Shown here in pieces: positions 51,015 through 59,771 of a stretch of 64,000 bases of DNA. The notes below the pieces were generated by a model. The model saw only the letters and a program-made list of their open reading frames with translations. It did no database searches and was not told where the DNA came from. How positions within the stretch are numbered: the first letter of the stretch is position 1; each line of letters opens with the position of its first letter. The stretch comes from an uncultured Kordia sp. (lineage in GTDB: Bacteria > Bacteroidota > Bacteroidia > Flavobacteriales > Flavobacteriaceae): NCBI RefSeq assembly GCF_947489565.1, contig NZ_CANLEA010000005.1, positions 124,001-188,000 on the forward strand. The letters run 5' to 3'. The translations under genes and the position numbers were made by a program.

Positions 51015-51863
51015 TTGAGAAAACTAAGTGTCATAATTGCGGTCTTTCTATGTATTTCTTGTGAATACTTCCAATCTAAAGATGTGGGCGAACCTGTAGC
51101 TAGAGTTGGAGAAAGTTATTTGTACAAGAGCGATTTAGAACCGTTACTTTCAGACAATATAAATGCACAAGACAGTGCTATTATTGTCAGCAATTATATT
51201 GATCGTTGGGCTACGCAAGAACTCTTCATCCAAAGAGCTAAAATCAATCTTCCGCAAGAAAAACAAGATGCATTTGAAGAATTGGTGGAAGAATACCGAA
51301 ACGATTTATACATTGAAGCGTATAAAGAAGCTATTGTAAAACAATCGATTGATACAATGGTGACAAGTTTTGATGAAGCATCGTATTATGCAACGAACAA
51401 AGAAAACTTTAAACTCAATGAAGAATTATTAAAGTTGCGTTATATTAATATTGCTAAAGACAATTCGAATATTGACGAAATCATAGAACGTTTTGAACGC
51501 TTTGATGTAGAAGATAAAACGGTATTAGATTCCTTAGCGATTCAATTCAATAACTACTCATTAAACGACTCTATTTGGGTAAAACAGACACAGATTTTCA
51601 ATAAAATTCCTGTCATAACTAACGAAAACAAAGATAAATACTTAAAAAAATCACAATTTTCTCAGATAGAAGATTCATTAGAACTATATTTGGTGCGAAT
51701 TGAAGATAAAATAGGTAGAAACGATATTGCGCCACTCGCGTATGTTCGTCCTACAGTTCGACAAATCATTCTCAACAAGCGCAAGCTTGAATATATCAGA
51801 AAATTAGAAAAAGACATCACAAAAGATGCAATTAAGCAAAAACAGTTTGAAACTTACAATTAA
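51015..51863 (+). CDS. SurA-N-like lipoprotein lacking a rotamase domain
   Basis: A 282-residue protein with a lipobox (FLCISC, Cys about residue 15). The body resembles the SurA N-terminal chaperone region and its C-terminal helix (VARVGESYLYKSDLEPLLSD, VSNYIDRWATQELFIQRAKI, YRNDLYIEAYKEAIVKQSID; and RPTVRQIILNKRKLEYIRKL) but has no parvulin signature between them. It starts with TTG (51015), five bases after the first PPIase stop; no ATG precedes the lipobox. It probably acts with the two PPIases as a membrane-bound holdase. The family name 'peptidylprolyl isomerase' often given to such genes would be misleading here. Confidence 0.8.
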   Translation: MRKLSVIIAVFLCISCEYFQSKDVGEPVARVGESYLYKSDLEPLLSDNINAQDSAIIVSNYIDRWATQELFIQRAKINLPQEKQDAFEELVEEYRNDLYIEAYKEAIVKQSIDTMVTSFDEASYYATNKENFKLNEELLKLRYINIAKDNSNIDEIIERFERFDVEDKTVLDSLAIQFNNYSLNDSIWVKQTQIFNKIPVITNENKDKYLKKSQFSQIEDSLELYLVRIEDKIGRNDIAPLAYVRPTVRQIILNKRKLEYIRKLEKDITKDAIKQKQFETYN

Positions 51864-51864
51864 C

Positions 51865-53286
51865 ATGAAGCGAAGTATATATGTACTTATGCTGCTTGTA
51901 GCATTTGGAATGCAAGCGCAAGAAAAGGACGATGCAACCGTGGTTTCTGAAACCATGATGGAAGCGAAAACACAAGTGAAAGACTCTACAAAATCAAACA
52001 CAAAACGTGTCAAAATTGATGGTGTGGCCGCAGTAGTGGGCGATTTTGTCATTTTAGATTCTGATGTAGATAAATTTTTGTTGGATTTAAAACAACAAGG
52101 AGTGAATTCTACAGACTTAACAAAATGTGGTCTATTAGGGAAATTAATGGAAGACAAATTGTATGCACACCACGCAATACAAGATAGTATCTCTGTTTCT
52201 GATGGCGAAATTAACGATCGTGTAAATCAATCTATAGAATACTTCAGCCAACAAACTGGAGGAATGGAAAACTTATTAAAGTTCTACGCAATGGAAGATG
52301 AAGCATCACTTCGTAAGCGTTTAACAGAAATCACGAAAGTACAATTCTTAACCAACAGAATGCAGTCAAAAGTGGTGCGTGATGTGGAAATTACACCAGA
52401 AGAAGTACGTCAGTTTTTTGAAAAAATTCCTGTAGATCAACGTCCAGTAATTGGTGTTGAATTAGAAGTGTCTCAGATTCTTATTGAACCAGAACCTTCA
52501 AAAGAAGCTGTAGACAAAGTCATCAAAAAACTAAAAGACATCAAAGCGGAAGTAGAAGCAGGTTCTAGTTTTGGAACCAAAGCAATCTTATATTCTAAAG
52601 ATAGAGCTTCTGGTCGTCAAGGTGGTTTAATGCCAATTAACAAAAGAATGTCTTTAGCAAAAGAATTCAAGGACATGGCATTCTCATTGCAACAAGGTGA
52701 AATTTCAGATCCGTTTGAAACTGAATTTGGATGGCATATTGTAATGGTAGATAAAGTTCGTGGACAGGAAAGAGATGTACGTCACATTCTATTAATTCCT
52801 GAAGTAACGGCAGACAAATTAGAAGAAGCACGTAAAGAAATAGATACCTTACGTACACGAATTATTGATGGAGAACTTACCTTTGAAGAAGCAGCTCGAT
52901 CATTCTCAGATGATAAAGAAACGCGTAACAATGGAGGGAAATTAATCAATCCTGCTACGTTTGATACACACTTCGAATTGACAAAAATGGATCCTGAGCA
53001 ATATTCGCAAATCGAACCATTAAAAGGTGACGAAATCTCAATTCCTTTAATTGATGAAACTCGTACAGGTCAAAAAAGATTCAAGCTACTTAAAGTAACC
53101 AATCGTTACGATGAACACGTAGCAGACTATTCTAAAGACTACATTAAAATCAAAAGTTTGGCACTCAAAGAAAAACAGCTGAAAGAAGTTGGGAAGTGGA
53201 TCAAACAAAAGATTGAAGATACCTACATTAATGTAAACTCAGACAATCGCAACTGCGAATTTCAAAATAACTGGTTAAAAAAATAA
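51865..53286 (+). CDS. Periplasmic peptidylprolyl isomerase SurA-like
   Basis: A 473-residue protein with signal peptide (MKRSIYVLMLLVAFGMQAQ). Residues about 50-165 are SurA-N (VAAVVGDFVILDSDVDKFLL, CGLLGKLMEDKLYAHHAI, SVSDGEINDRVNQSIEYF), then two parvulin domains: about 188-290 (VGVELEVSQILIEPEPSKEA, EAGSSFGTKAILYSKDRASG, GLMPINKRMSLAKEFKDMAF, FETEFGWHIVMVDKVRGQ) and about 295-395 (RDVRHILLIPEVTADKLEEA, ELTFEEAARSFSDDKETRNN). This is the classical SurA order. The ATG is one base after the previous stop (51863), so translation is coupled. Confidence 0.92.
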   Translation: MKRSIYVLMLLVAFGMQAQEKDDATVVSETMMEAKTQVKDSTKSNTKRVKIDGVAAVVGDFVILDSDVDKFLLDLKQQGVNSTDLTKCGLLGKLMEDKLYAHHAIQDSISVSDGEINDRVNQSIEYFSQQTGGMENLLKFYAMEDEASLRKRLTEITKVQFLTNRMQSKVVRDVEITPEEVRQFFEKIPVDQRPVIGVELEVSQILIEPEPSKEAVDKVIKKLKDIKAEVEAGSSFGTKAILYSKDRASGRQGGLMPINKRMSLAKEFKDMAFSLQQGEISDPFETEFGWHIVMVDKVRGQERDVRHILLIPEVTADKLEEARKEIDTLRTRIIDGELTFEEAARSFSDDKETRNNGGKLINPATFDTHFELTKMDPEQYSQIEPLKGDEISIPLIDETRTGQKRFKLLKVTNRYDEHVADYSKDYIKIKSLALKEKQLKEVGKWIKQKIEDTYINVNSDNRNCEFQNNWLKK

Positions 53287-53293
53287 TAATTCT

Positions 53294-54247
53294 ATGTCAG
53301 ACGTTGCTGCTATTGAAAACCTTGTAAAAAAACACAAGGAACTCAAGGATGAAATCTCTAAAATAATTGTTGGTCAAGAAACAGTAATAAATCAAATATT
53401 ACTTTCTATATTTTCTGGCGGACATGCCTTATTGATTGGTGTTCCAGGACTAGCAAAAACGTTAATGGTAAATACCATTGCTACCACTTTAGGATTAGAC
53501 TTTAAGCGTATTCAGTTTACACCAGATTTAATGCCGAGTGATATCTTGGGAAGTGAAATCTTAGATGAATCAAGAAATTTTAAATTCATCAAAGGTCCGA
53601 TCTTTGCAAACATCATTTTAGCAGATGAGATCAACCGTACGCCACCAAAAACGCAAGCTGCTTTACTAGAAGCCATGCAGGAGCGTGCTGTAACGGTTGC
53701 TGGTCAACATTACAAATTAGATTTACCATACTTTGTATTGGCAACACAAAACCCAATTGAGCAAGAAGGAACCTATCCGTTACCGGAAGCACAATTAGAC
53801 CGTTTTATGTTTGCCATTCACTTAACATATCCAACGTTTGCAGAAGAAGTAGAAGTTGTAAAAGCAACAACTACCGATGTTGAAGCTTCTGTAAAACCAT
53901 TATTCAATGCGCAGGAAATCATTAAAATTCAACAACTCATTCGTAAAATTCCAGTAGCGGATAATGTAATTGAATATGCAGTGCGTTTGGTGTCTAAAAC
54001 ACGTCCAAAAGAAGCAAGTGCTATTGATATCGTAAAACAATATGTAGATTGGGGAGCAGGACCAAGAGCTTCGCAAAACCTAATCTTAGCAGCAAAAGCA
54101 CATGCAGCAATCAATGGGAAATTTTCTCCAGATATTGAAGATGTGCAAGCAGTTGCCATAGGAATTTTATCGCACAGAGTCATTAGAAATTACAAAGCTG
54201 AAGCTGAAGGAATCACAATTGAAAAGATTATAGAAAGTTTATTCTAA
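53294..54247 (+). CDS. MoxR-family AAA+ ATPase
   Basis: A 317-residue AAA+ ATPase: Walker A GVPGLAKTLMVNTIA (residues 49-63), FKRIQFTPDLMPSDILGSEI, Walker B IILADEINRTPPKTQAALLE, sensor 1 FVLATQNPIEQEGTYPLPEA, QLDRFMF, and the C-terminal lid with GASPRASQNLILAAKAHA-like GAGPRASQNLILAAKAHAA. MoxR ATPases act as chaperones for enzyme maturation and are often next to DUF58 and von Willebrand genes; here those are absent and the neighbours are PPIases. It is the last gene of the cluster, seven bases after the SurA-like gene, and is followed by a strong terminator. Confidence 0.95.
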   Translation: MSDVAAIENLVKKHKELKDEISKIIVGQETVINQILLSIFSGGHALLIGVPGLAKTLMVNTIATTLGLDFKRIQFTPDLMPSDILGSEILDESRNFKFIKGPIFANIILADEINRTPPKTQAALLEAMQERAVTVAGQHYKLDLPYFVLATQNPIEQEGTYPLPEAQLDRFMFAIHLTYPTFAEEVEVVKATTTDVEASVKPLFNAQEIIKIQQLIRKIPVADNVIEYAVRLVSKTRPKEASAIDIVKQYVDWGAGPRASQNLILAAKAHAAINGKFSPDIEDVQAVAIGILSHRVIRNYKAEAEGITIEKIIESLF

Positions 54248-54272
54248 AAGAAAACATACTTTAAAATCATAT

Positions 54273-54306
54273 AAAAAATCACAAGCAACTGTTTGTGATT
54301 TTTTTT
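54273..54306 (+). terminator. Terminator after the MoxR gene
   Basis: AAAAAATCACAA (54273-54284) pairs with TTGTGATTTTTT (54293-54304), seven-base spacer, then more T. It closes the PPIase-MoxR cluster. Confidence 0.8.
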
Positions 54307-54402
54307 GTTTTAAATAATATCAAGTTGTTAATACGAATTTATATCACCATCAAATTTTAAAAAAGCAACGGTTCGTTGTATATTACGATTAAAGACAATC
54401 AT

Positions 54403-55353
54403 ATGAAGAGATTGATGCTATTAATACTACTAATTTTCACTTCCAATATTGCATGTGCTCAAACAATTAAAAATTTGAAAACATTCAAAGAAGTAGTAAC
54501 ATTCCTTGAAAAAGAAATCAATAAGGAATATACTTTTGAAGCAATTTTTGAAGGAGAAAACGAAATTGACACAGAAGATTTTAACGAAGTTGTTCAAAAA
54601 ATAGACTTAGACAATAATGGAACTACGGATGTAATCATTGATTATATTGGTGATCCGATCTTTATTTTAGATAGAGGACATAATGTCTACAAAGAAATAA
54701 AAATGTTAGATGTTAATAGAGTTTGGGAAGGTGAAGAACTGACCTCAATGGTAATGAAACAAATTGATAACAAAACTATTTTTATTCGCGAAATAAAGTT
54801 GCCATCCTATACTACTGAGAAATCAAAAAACATCATTATTAAGAAGAATCAAAAAGACGTTGTTTATGATCGAAAAACAAATAAAGCAACTGAAGTTATT
54901 CGTGATCGTAAGTTTCGGGTTGATACTTTGGAAGTCAAATTTGGAGATTTCGTAGCATCTAATCCCAATAAGAAAAAAATAAAAAACAAAATCAAAGAAA
55001 TTCATTTTGAAGCAACTCCTTGCTACGGAAGCTGTCCTGTATTTGAATTAAAAATAACTTCGGATGGAAATCTAGAATATCATGGAAAGCAATCTACCAA
55101 TTTTATAGGACGAAAAAAACTAAAACTAGACGCAACGCAATTAGAAGAATTATTTGGACTTATTGAATATATGGATGTTAAAAGCCTAAAAGATCGCTAT
55201 GCGGTAAATGCAACAGACAATCCATCTGGAAATCTCAAAGTTGTTTTTAAAAATGGAGATATAAAAGAAATTTATGATTACGGACGGTTCGGAACATATA
55301 ACCTACGGGTTGTTTATAAAAAACTGATGCAAATAAGTGATGATATAAAGTAG
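54403..55353 (+). CDS. Exported DUF6438 protein
   Basis: A 316-residue protein with signal peptide (MKRLMLLILLIFTSNIACAQ). Residues about 20-190 have no family I recognise but include a calcium-loop-like KIDLDNNGTTDVIIDYIG as in FG-GAP repeats. The C-terminal 110 residues match DUF6438: IHFEATPCYGSCPVFELKIT with its Cys pair, EYHGKQSTNFIGRKKLKLDA, ELFGLIEYMDVKSLKDRYAV, IKEIYDYGRFGTYNLRVVYK. DUF6438 is a Bacteroidota envelope domain of unknown function. ATG 54403 begins the signal peptide. It stands alone. Confidence 0.83.
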   Translation: MKRLMLLILLIFTSNIACAQTIKNLKTFKEVVTFLEKEINKEYTFEAIFEGENEIDTEDFNEVVQKIDLDNNGTTDVIIDYIGDPIFILDRGHNVYKEIKMLDVNRVWEGEELTSMVMKQIDNKTIFIREIKLPSYTTEKSKNIIIKKNQKDVVYDRKTNKATEVIRDRKFRVDTLEVKFGDFVASNPNKKKIKNKIKEIHFEATPCYGSCPVFELKITSDGNLEYHGKQSTNFIGRKKLKLDATQLEELFGLIEYMDVKSLKDRYAVNATDNPSGNLKVVFKNGDIKEIYDYGRFGTYNLRVVYKKLMQISDDIK

Positions 55354-55693
55354 CGCAAAAAATGCTCATATTTTGTTTGAATTTAATAAAATTAGCAATT
55401 TTAAGAGTTTCTGCACCAAAAAAACTAGCTGCAATCTGCCAAAAATACCATTCAAATACTATCAAAGAAACATATCAATTTCGTGTATTTTTGAGGATAT
55501 CGAAATTTTAAACGCCTAAATTATGAATTTCGTAATTTGAAGTGTTTTTTTTATCCAATTTTAAATTTAATTCAACAAAATTGAATATTTGGTAAAAATA
55601 ATTCGCTCAAAATAATGTTATACTGTTGATTTTTAAAAATCAAGATAATTTCGTAATTTCGCTGGACTTTCAAAAACACTAAAAAACGAATAT
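55354..55693 (+). other. AT-rich 340-base gap before aconitase
   Basis: No coding frame with a sensible start was found on either strand. It holds a TATTTTTG box (55485-55492) without a -33 partner, a 13-base direct repeat AATTTCGTAATTT (55526-55538 and 55647-55659), and a TAATTTCG box (55654-55661) about 32 bases before the aconitase ATG that may be its promoter. Confidence 0.5.
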
Positions 55694-57964
55694 ATGGCCT
55701 TTGATATTGACATGATAAAAAAGGTTTACGAAACAATAGTGGAACGTGTAGACAAAGCACGCGAAATTACTGGTAAACCATTAACACTTTCAGAAAAAAT
55801 ACTATACTCACATTTATGGGATGGAACGGCAAACAAAGCGTTTGTTAGAGGAAAAGACTATGTAGATTTTGCTCCAGACCGTATCGCTTGTCAAGATGCA
55901 ACCGCACAAATGGCATTATTGCAATTTATGCAAGCTGGGAAAAGCAAAGTAGCAGTTCCTACAACCGTTCACTGTGATCACTTAATTCAAGCAAAAGTTG
56001 GTGCAACTACCGATTTACAGTTTGCAATGAATAACAGTAGTGAAGTATTTAATTTCTTAGAGTCAGTATCAAACAAATACGGAATCGGATTCTGGAAGCC
56101 AGGTGCAGGAATTATTCACCAAGTAGTATTAGAAAATTATGCCTTTCCAGGCGGAATGATGATCGGAACAGATTCGCATACAGTAAATGCTGGTGGATTA
56201 GGAATGGTTGCCATTGGAGTAGGTGGAGCTGATGCAGTAGACGTAATGGCTGGAATGCCTTGGGAATTAAAATTTCCTAAATTAATAGGTGTAAAATTAA
56301 CTGGAAAAATTTCTGGTTGGGCAGCACCAAAAGATGTCATCTTAAAAGTAGCCGGAATTGTTTCTGCAAAAGGAGGAACAGGCGCTATCGTAGAATATTT
56401 TGGACCTGGAGCTGTATCAATGTCTTGTACAGGTAAAGGAACCATCTGTAACATGGGAGCTGAAATTGGAGCAACAACTTCAACATTTGGATACGATGAA
56501 TCTATGGAACGTTACTTACGTGCAACCGATAGAGCAGATGTAGCTGATGCAGCAAACGAAGTAAAAGACTATTTAACAGGAGATGCAGAAGTGTATGCAA
56601 ATCCTGAGCAATATTTTGATCAAGTTATTGAAATTAACTTATCAGAACTTGGCCCATTATTAAACGGACCATTTACGCCAGATTTATCTACAACAGTTGG
56701 TTCAGAAATGACAGGTAGAGCACAAGAAAAAGATTGGCCACTTCAAGTAGAATGGGGATTAATTGGTTCTTGTACGAACTCTTCGTATGAAGATTTATCA
56801 AGAGCATCTTCTGTTGCACAACAAGCTTTAGACAAAGGAATAAAAATGAAGTCTGAATTAGGAATCAATCCAGGATCAGAACAAGTACGCTACACAGCAG
56901 AACGTGACGGAATCTTAGATATATTCGAAAAACTAGACGCCAAAATATTTACAAACGCTTGTGGACCTTGTATCGGACAATGGGCACGTTATAGCGATCC
57001 TAAAAATGCACCAAAAAACAGTATTGTTCACTCATTCAACAGAAACTTTGCTAAGCGTGCAGATGGAAACCCAAATACACATGCATTTGTAGCTTCTCCT
57101 GAAATTACTGCGGCAATCGCAATTGCAGGTCGTTTAGATTTCAATCCAATGACTGATACATTGATCAATGAAAATGGAGAAGAAGTAATGTTAGACGAAC
57201 CAACAGGATGGGAATTGCCTCCAAAAGGTTTTGATGTAAAAGATAACGGATACTTAGCACCAGAAGAAGACGGAAGTGGCGTAGTCGTAACCGTAGCGGA
57301 TGATTCTGAACGTTTACAACTATTAACTCCTTTTGTACCACTTGGAGATGCTATTACAGGAGCAAAACTATTGATCAAAGCACACGGGAAATGTACAACT
57401 GACCATATTTCTATGGCTGGACCATGGTTACGTTTCCGCGGGCACTTAGATAATATTGCAAACAATACGTTAATTGGAGCTGTCAATGCATTCAACATGA
57501 AAACGAACTTTGTAAAAAGTCAGTTAGATGGAGAATATGATGCTGTTCCAAAAACGCAAAGAGCATACAAAGCAGCAGGAATCAAAACAATAGTTGTTGG
57601 AGATCACAACTACGGAGAAGGTTCTTCTCGTGAGCATGCAGCGATGCAGCCAAGACACTTAGGTGTGGCAGCAGTAATTGTAAAATCATTTGCACGTATC
57701 CACGAAACAAACTTGAAAAAACAAGGAATGTTAGGATTAACTTTTGCAAATGAAAATGATTACGATTTAATTCAAGAAGATGACACGTTCAACTTCTTAG
57801 ACTTAAACGAATTTGCGCCAGGAAAGCCATTAACAATTGAAGCAGTTCATGCAGATGGAAGCAAAGACGTAATCTTAGCGAATCATACATACAACCAAAG
57901 TCAGATTGACTGGTACAATGAAGGTTCTGCCTTAAACTTAATCAAAAAAGAAAACAACGCTTAG
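55694..57964 (+). CDS. Aconitate hydratase (mitochondrial-type)
   Basis: A 756-residue iron-sulfur enzyme that interconverts citrate and isocitrate in the TCA cycle. Seen: [91 protein letters not shown] with the first cluster Cys, [11 protein letters not shown]-like [16 protein letters not shown] with the other two, [53 protein letters not shown], and [19 protein letters not shown] in the swivel domain. Length and order match the mitochondrial/AcnM type rather than AcnA (about 890) or AcnB. No adjacent TCA genes. Confidence 0.95.
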   Translation: MAFDIDMIKKVYETIVERVDKAREITGKPLTLSEKILYSHLWDGTANKAFVRGKDYVDFAPDRIACQDATAQMALLQFMQAGKSKVAVPTTVHCDHLIQAKVGATTDLQFAMNNSSEVFNFLESVSNKYGIGFWKPGAGIIHQVVLENYAFPGGMMIGTDSHTVNAGGLGMVAIGVGGADAVDVMAGMPWELKFPKLIGVKLTGKISGWAAPKDVILKVAGIVSAKGGTGAIVEYFGPGAVSMSCTGKGTICNMGAEIGATTSTFGYDESMERYLRATDRADVADAANEVKDYLTGDAEVYANPEQYFDQVIEINLSELGPLLNGPFTPDLSTTVGSEMTGRAQEKDWPLQVEWGLIGSCTNSSYEDLSRASSVAQQALDKGIKMKSELGINPGSEQVRYTAERDGILDIFEKLDAKIFTNACGPCIGQWARYSDPKNAPKNSIVHSFNRNFAKRADGNPNTHAFVASPEITAAIAIAGRLDFNPMTDTLINENGEEVMLDEPTGWELPPKGFDVKDNGYLAPEEDGSGVVVTVADDSERLQLLTPFVPLGDAITGAKLLIKAHGKCTTDHISMAGPWLRFRGHLDNIANNTLIGAVNAFNMKTNFVKSQLDGEYDAVPKTQRAYKAAGIKTIVVGDHNYGEGSSREHAAMQPRHLGVAAVIVKSFARIHETNLKKQGMLGLTFANENDYDLIQEDDTFNFLDLNEFAPGKPLTIEAVHADGSKDVILANHTYNQSQIDWYNEGSALNLIKKENNA

Positions 57965-57992
57965 TAGTAAACAAGCACGTTTTTAATCATAC

Positions 57993-58026
57993 AAAAGCTC
58001 TGAACGAAAGTTTGGAGCTTTTTTTT
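57993..58026 (+). terminator. Terminator after aconitase
   Basis: AAAAGCTC (57993-58000) pairs with GAGCTTTT (58015-58022), and the stem continues inward (TGAAC with GTTTG, two G-U pairs) to a GAAA loop, then TTTT. Confidence 0.85.
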
Positions 58027-58121
58027 GAAATAATTTTAAAGAAAAATACAAATAGTATATACTAAATAACTTACAACTGGCGTTATAGTGTCATAGTATT
58101 GCTACTATTTCATTTGGAAAG

Positions 58122-58147
58122 CCTTGGATGTATGTTCAAGGTTTTTT
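58122..58147. terminator. Second terminator-like hairpin in the aconitase-pabB gap
   Basis: CCTTG (58122-58126) and CAAGG (58137-58141) form a five-pair stem followed by TTTTTT on the plus strand. About 95 bases separate it from the aconitase terminator. It also lies just beyond the minus-strand frame at 58152-58265. Confidence 0.45.
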
Positions 58148-58151
58148 GTTT

Positions 58152-58265
58152 TTAAAAGTCTTTCATTAAAAAAATACAAACGCCAAACACTAACAAAGCA
58201 CACATAAATGCACAAACAAACCATAAAGATTTGGCAAACTGCTTAGTAATTGTGAAATTAGCAGC
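58152..58265 (-). pseudogene. Start-less short membrane-helix frame (possible gene remnant)
   Basis: Between a TAA at 58266-58268 and the TAA that ends it, the minus strand is open for 37 codons. It encodes a hydrophilic start (AANFTITKQFAKS), then a strong membrane helix (LWFVCAFMCALLVFGVCIFL) and MKDF. There is no ATG, GTG or TTG before the helix. It could be a small membrane protein using a rare start, or the tail of a lost gene. The rest of the gap (57965-58279) holds only the two hairpins. Confidence 0.35.
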
Positions 58266-58279
58266 TTAAACTTGAATTC

Positions 58280-59590
58280 TTGAGAGTCACGTTAAAATTT
58301 TCCCTAGAAAACTCAGTATCTATAAAGCAACAATTGTTGTTATGGAGTCAACAATATCACGAAGTGGTTTGGCTCGATTCTAATAAGTATCACTCGCAAA
58401 GCAATGAATATGATGCGATACTTGCGGTAGATGCATTGACGCTTTTACAAACAGATGCCGTCAATGGTTTTCAAAAACTAGAAGAATATCAAAAAATAAC
58501 TAACGACTGGATTTTCGGGTATTTATCGTATGATTTAAAGAATGATGTTGAAAACTTAATTTCACAAAATCATGATGGTTTAGACTTTCCAGAATTGTAT
58601 TTCTTTCAACCTAAAAAAGTATTCTTTCTGAAAGGGAACATGCTTGAAGTTCATTATTTATCAATGGTTGATGATGAATTGCAAAGTGACGTTCATACAA
58701 TTTTGAATACAAAAATTGATCAAGAAGTATTCAATCATGAGGATTCTAACAAAGAACATCGTCCCAAAATAAAACTTCGAATTCATAAAGATGAATATCA
58801 TGAGAAAGTAACAAAAATGCTTGCGCATATTCATCGTGGTGATATTTATGAAGCAAATTTTTGTCAGGAATTCTATGCAGAAAATGCTGAGATTGATCCG
58901 CTTTCCACATATACACATTTAAATTCCATTTCAAAACCGCCTTTTGCAACCTATATGCGATTGGAAGACAAGTATATTCTGTCGGCTTCGCCAGAACGTT
59001 ACATTAAAAAGAAAGGCACAAAAATTATTTCGCAGCCCATCAAAGGAACTGCAAAACGTTCAAAAGATGCGGAGGAAGATCAACAATTCATAGAAAATCT
59101 AAGAAACGACGAAAAAGAACGTGCAGAAAACATCATGATTGTCGATTTGGTACGAAACGATTTGTCAAAAACGGCCATCAAAGGAAGCGTACAAGTGCCT
59201 GAGCTTTGCAAAATATATACCTTTGATCAAGTACATCAAATGATTTCCACAGTAGTTTCTGAAGTTACAGAAACACAAAATCCTATCGAAATCTTAAAAA
59301 CTACCTTTCCAATGGGAAGTATGACTGGAGCTCCAAAAATTTCTGCGATGCAAATCATAGAAAACTTAGAGGAAACCAAACGCGGTATCTATTCTGGAGC
59401 CATTGGTTATTTTACACCAAACAATGATTTCGATTTCAATGTGGTCATTCGTTCTATTCTTTACAACAGCACAAAAAAATACGTTTCGTATTCGGTTGGC
59501 GGTGCCATTACTGCCAAATCTATTCCTGAAAAAGAATACGAAGAATGTTTAATAAAGGCAAAAGCCATGCGCGAAGCTTTAGAATCATAA
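58280..59590 (+). CDS. pabB: Chorismate-binding enzyme, aminodeoxychorismate synthase component I-like (PabB)
   Basis: A 436-residue cytosolic enzyme of the anthranilate/aminodeoxychorismate synthase component I family. The C-terminal chorismate-binding domain (about 165-430) is clear: EYHEKVTKMLAHIHRGDIYE, ANFCQEFYAENAEIDP, FATYMRLEDKYILSASPERY, QPIKGTAKRSKDAEEDQQFI, ERAENIMIVDLVRNDLSKTA, MISTVVSEVTE, TFPMGSMTGAPKISAMQIIE, RGIYSGAIGYFTPNNDFDFN. PIKGT (not PIAGT) in the active-site loop points to PabB rather than TrpE, and a lone copy with no trp genes agrees. The start is TTG 58280; no ATG precedes the conserved region. Its product feeds folate synthesis. Confidence 0.85.
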   Translation: MRVTLKFSLENSVSIKQQLLLWSQQYHEVVWLDSNKYHSQSNEYDAILAVDALTLLQTDAVNGFQKLEEYQKITNDWIFGYLSYDLKNDVENLISQNHDGLDFPELYFFQPKKVFFLKGNMLEVHYLSMVDDELQSDVHTILNTKIDQEVFNHEDSNKEHRPKIKLRIHKDEYHEKVTKMLAHIHRGDIYEANFCQEFYAENAEIDPLSTYTHLNSISKPPFATYMRLEDKYILSASPERYIKKKGTKIISQPIKGTAKRSKDAEEDQQFIENLRNDEKERAENIMIVDLVRNDLSKTAIKGSVQVPELCKIYTFDQVHQMISTVVSEVTETQNPIEILKTTFPMGSMTGAPKISAMQIIENLEETKRGIYSGAIGYFTPNNDFDFNVVIRSILYNSTKKYVSYSVGGAITAKSIPEKEYEECLIKAKAMREALES

Positions 59591-59717
59591 ATTAGAATGG
59601 TCTTTTTATCTAATTTTTTGAAGTAAAACGATTCTCTTTTTTCTCAAATTCTTGTGAGAAACATAACACTTTGGTAACATTTCTAGGTCGTTTTCATGGT
59701 TAATTCGTCTATTTAAT

Positions 59718-59725
59718 TATCTTTG
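59718..59725 (+). promoter_or_regulatory. Candidate -7 element of tilS-dsbD
   Basis: TATCTTTG lies 46 bases before the TTG start of tilS. No -33 element is evident. An inverted repeat TTCTCA (59641-59646) / TGAGAA (59655-59660) lies further upstream. Confidence 0.4.
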
Positions 59726-59771
59726 GGAACAGTAAGTATAATAAGGGTTCTACTCTGTTTAATCTATTCGT

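Noticed and set aside
57028-57498. 156-codon frame antisense to aconitase
   Set aside because: Shadow of the aconitase reading frame; no start context or recognisable domain.
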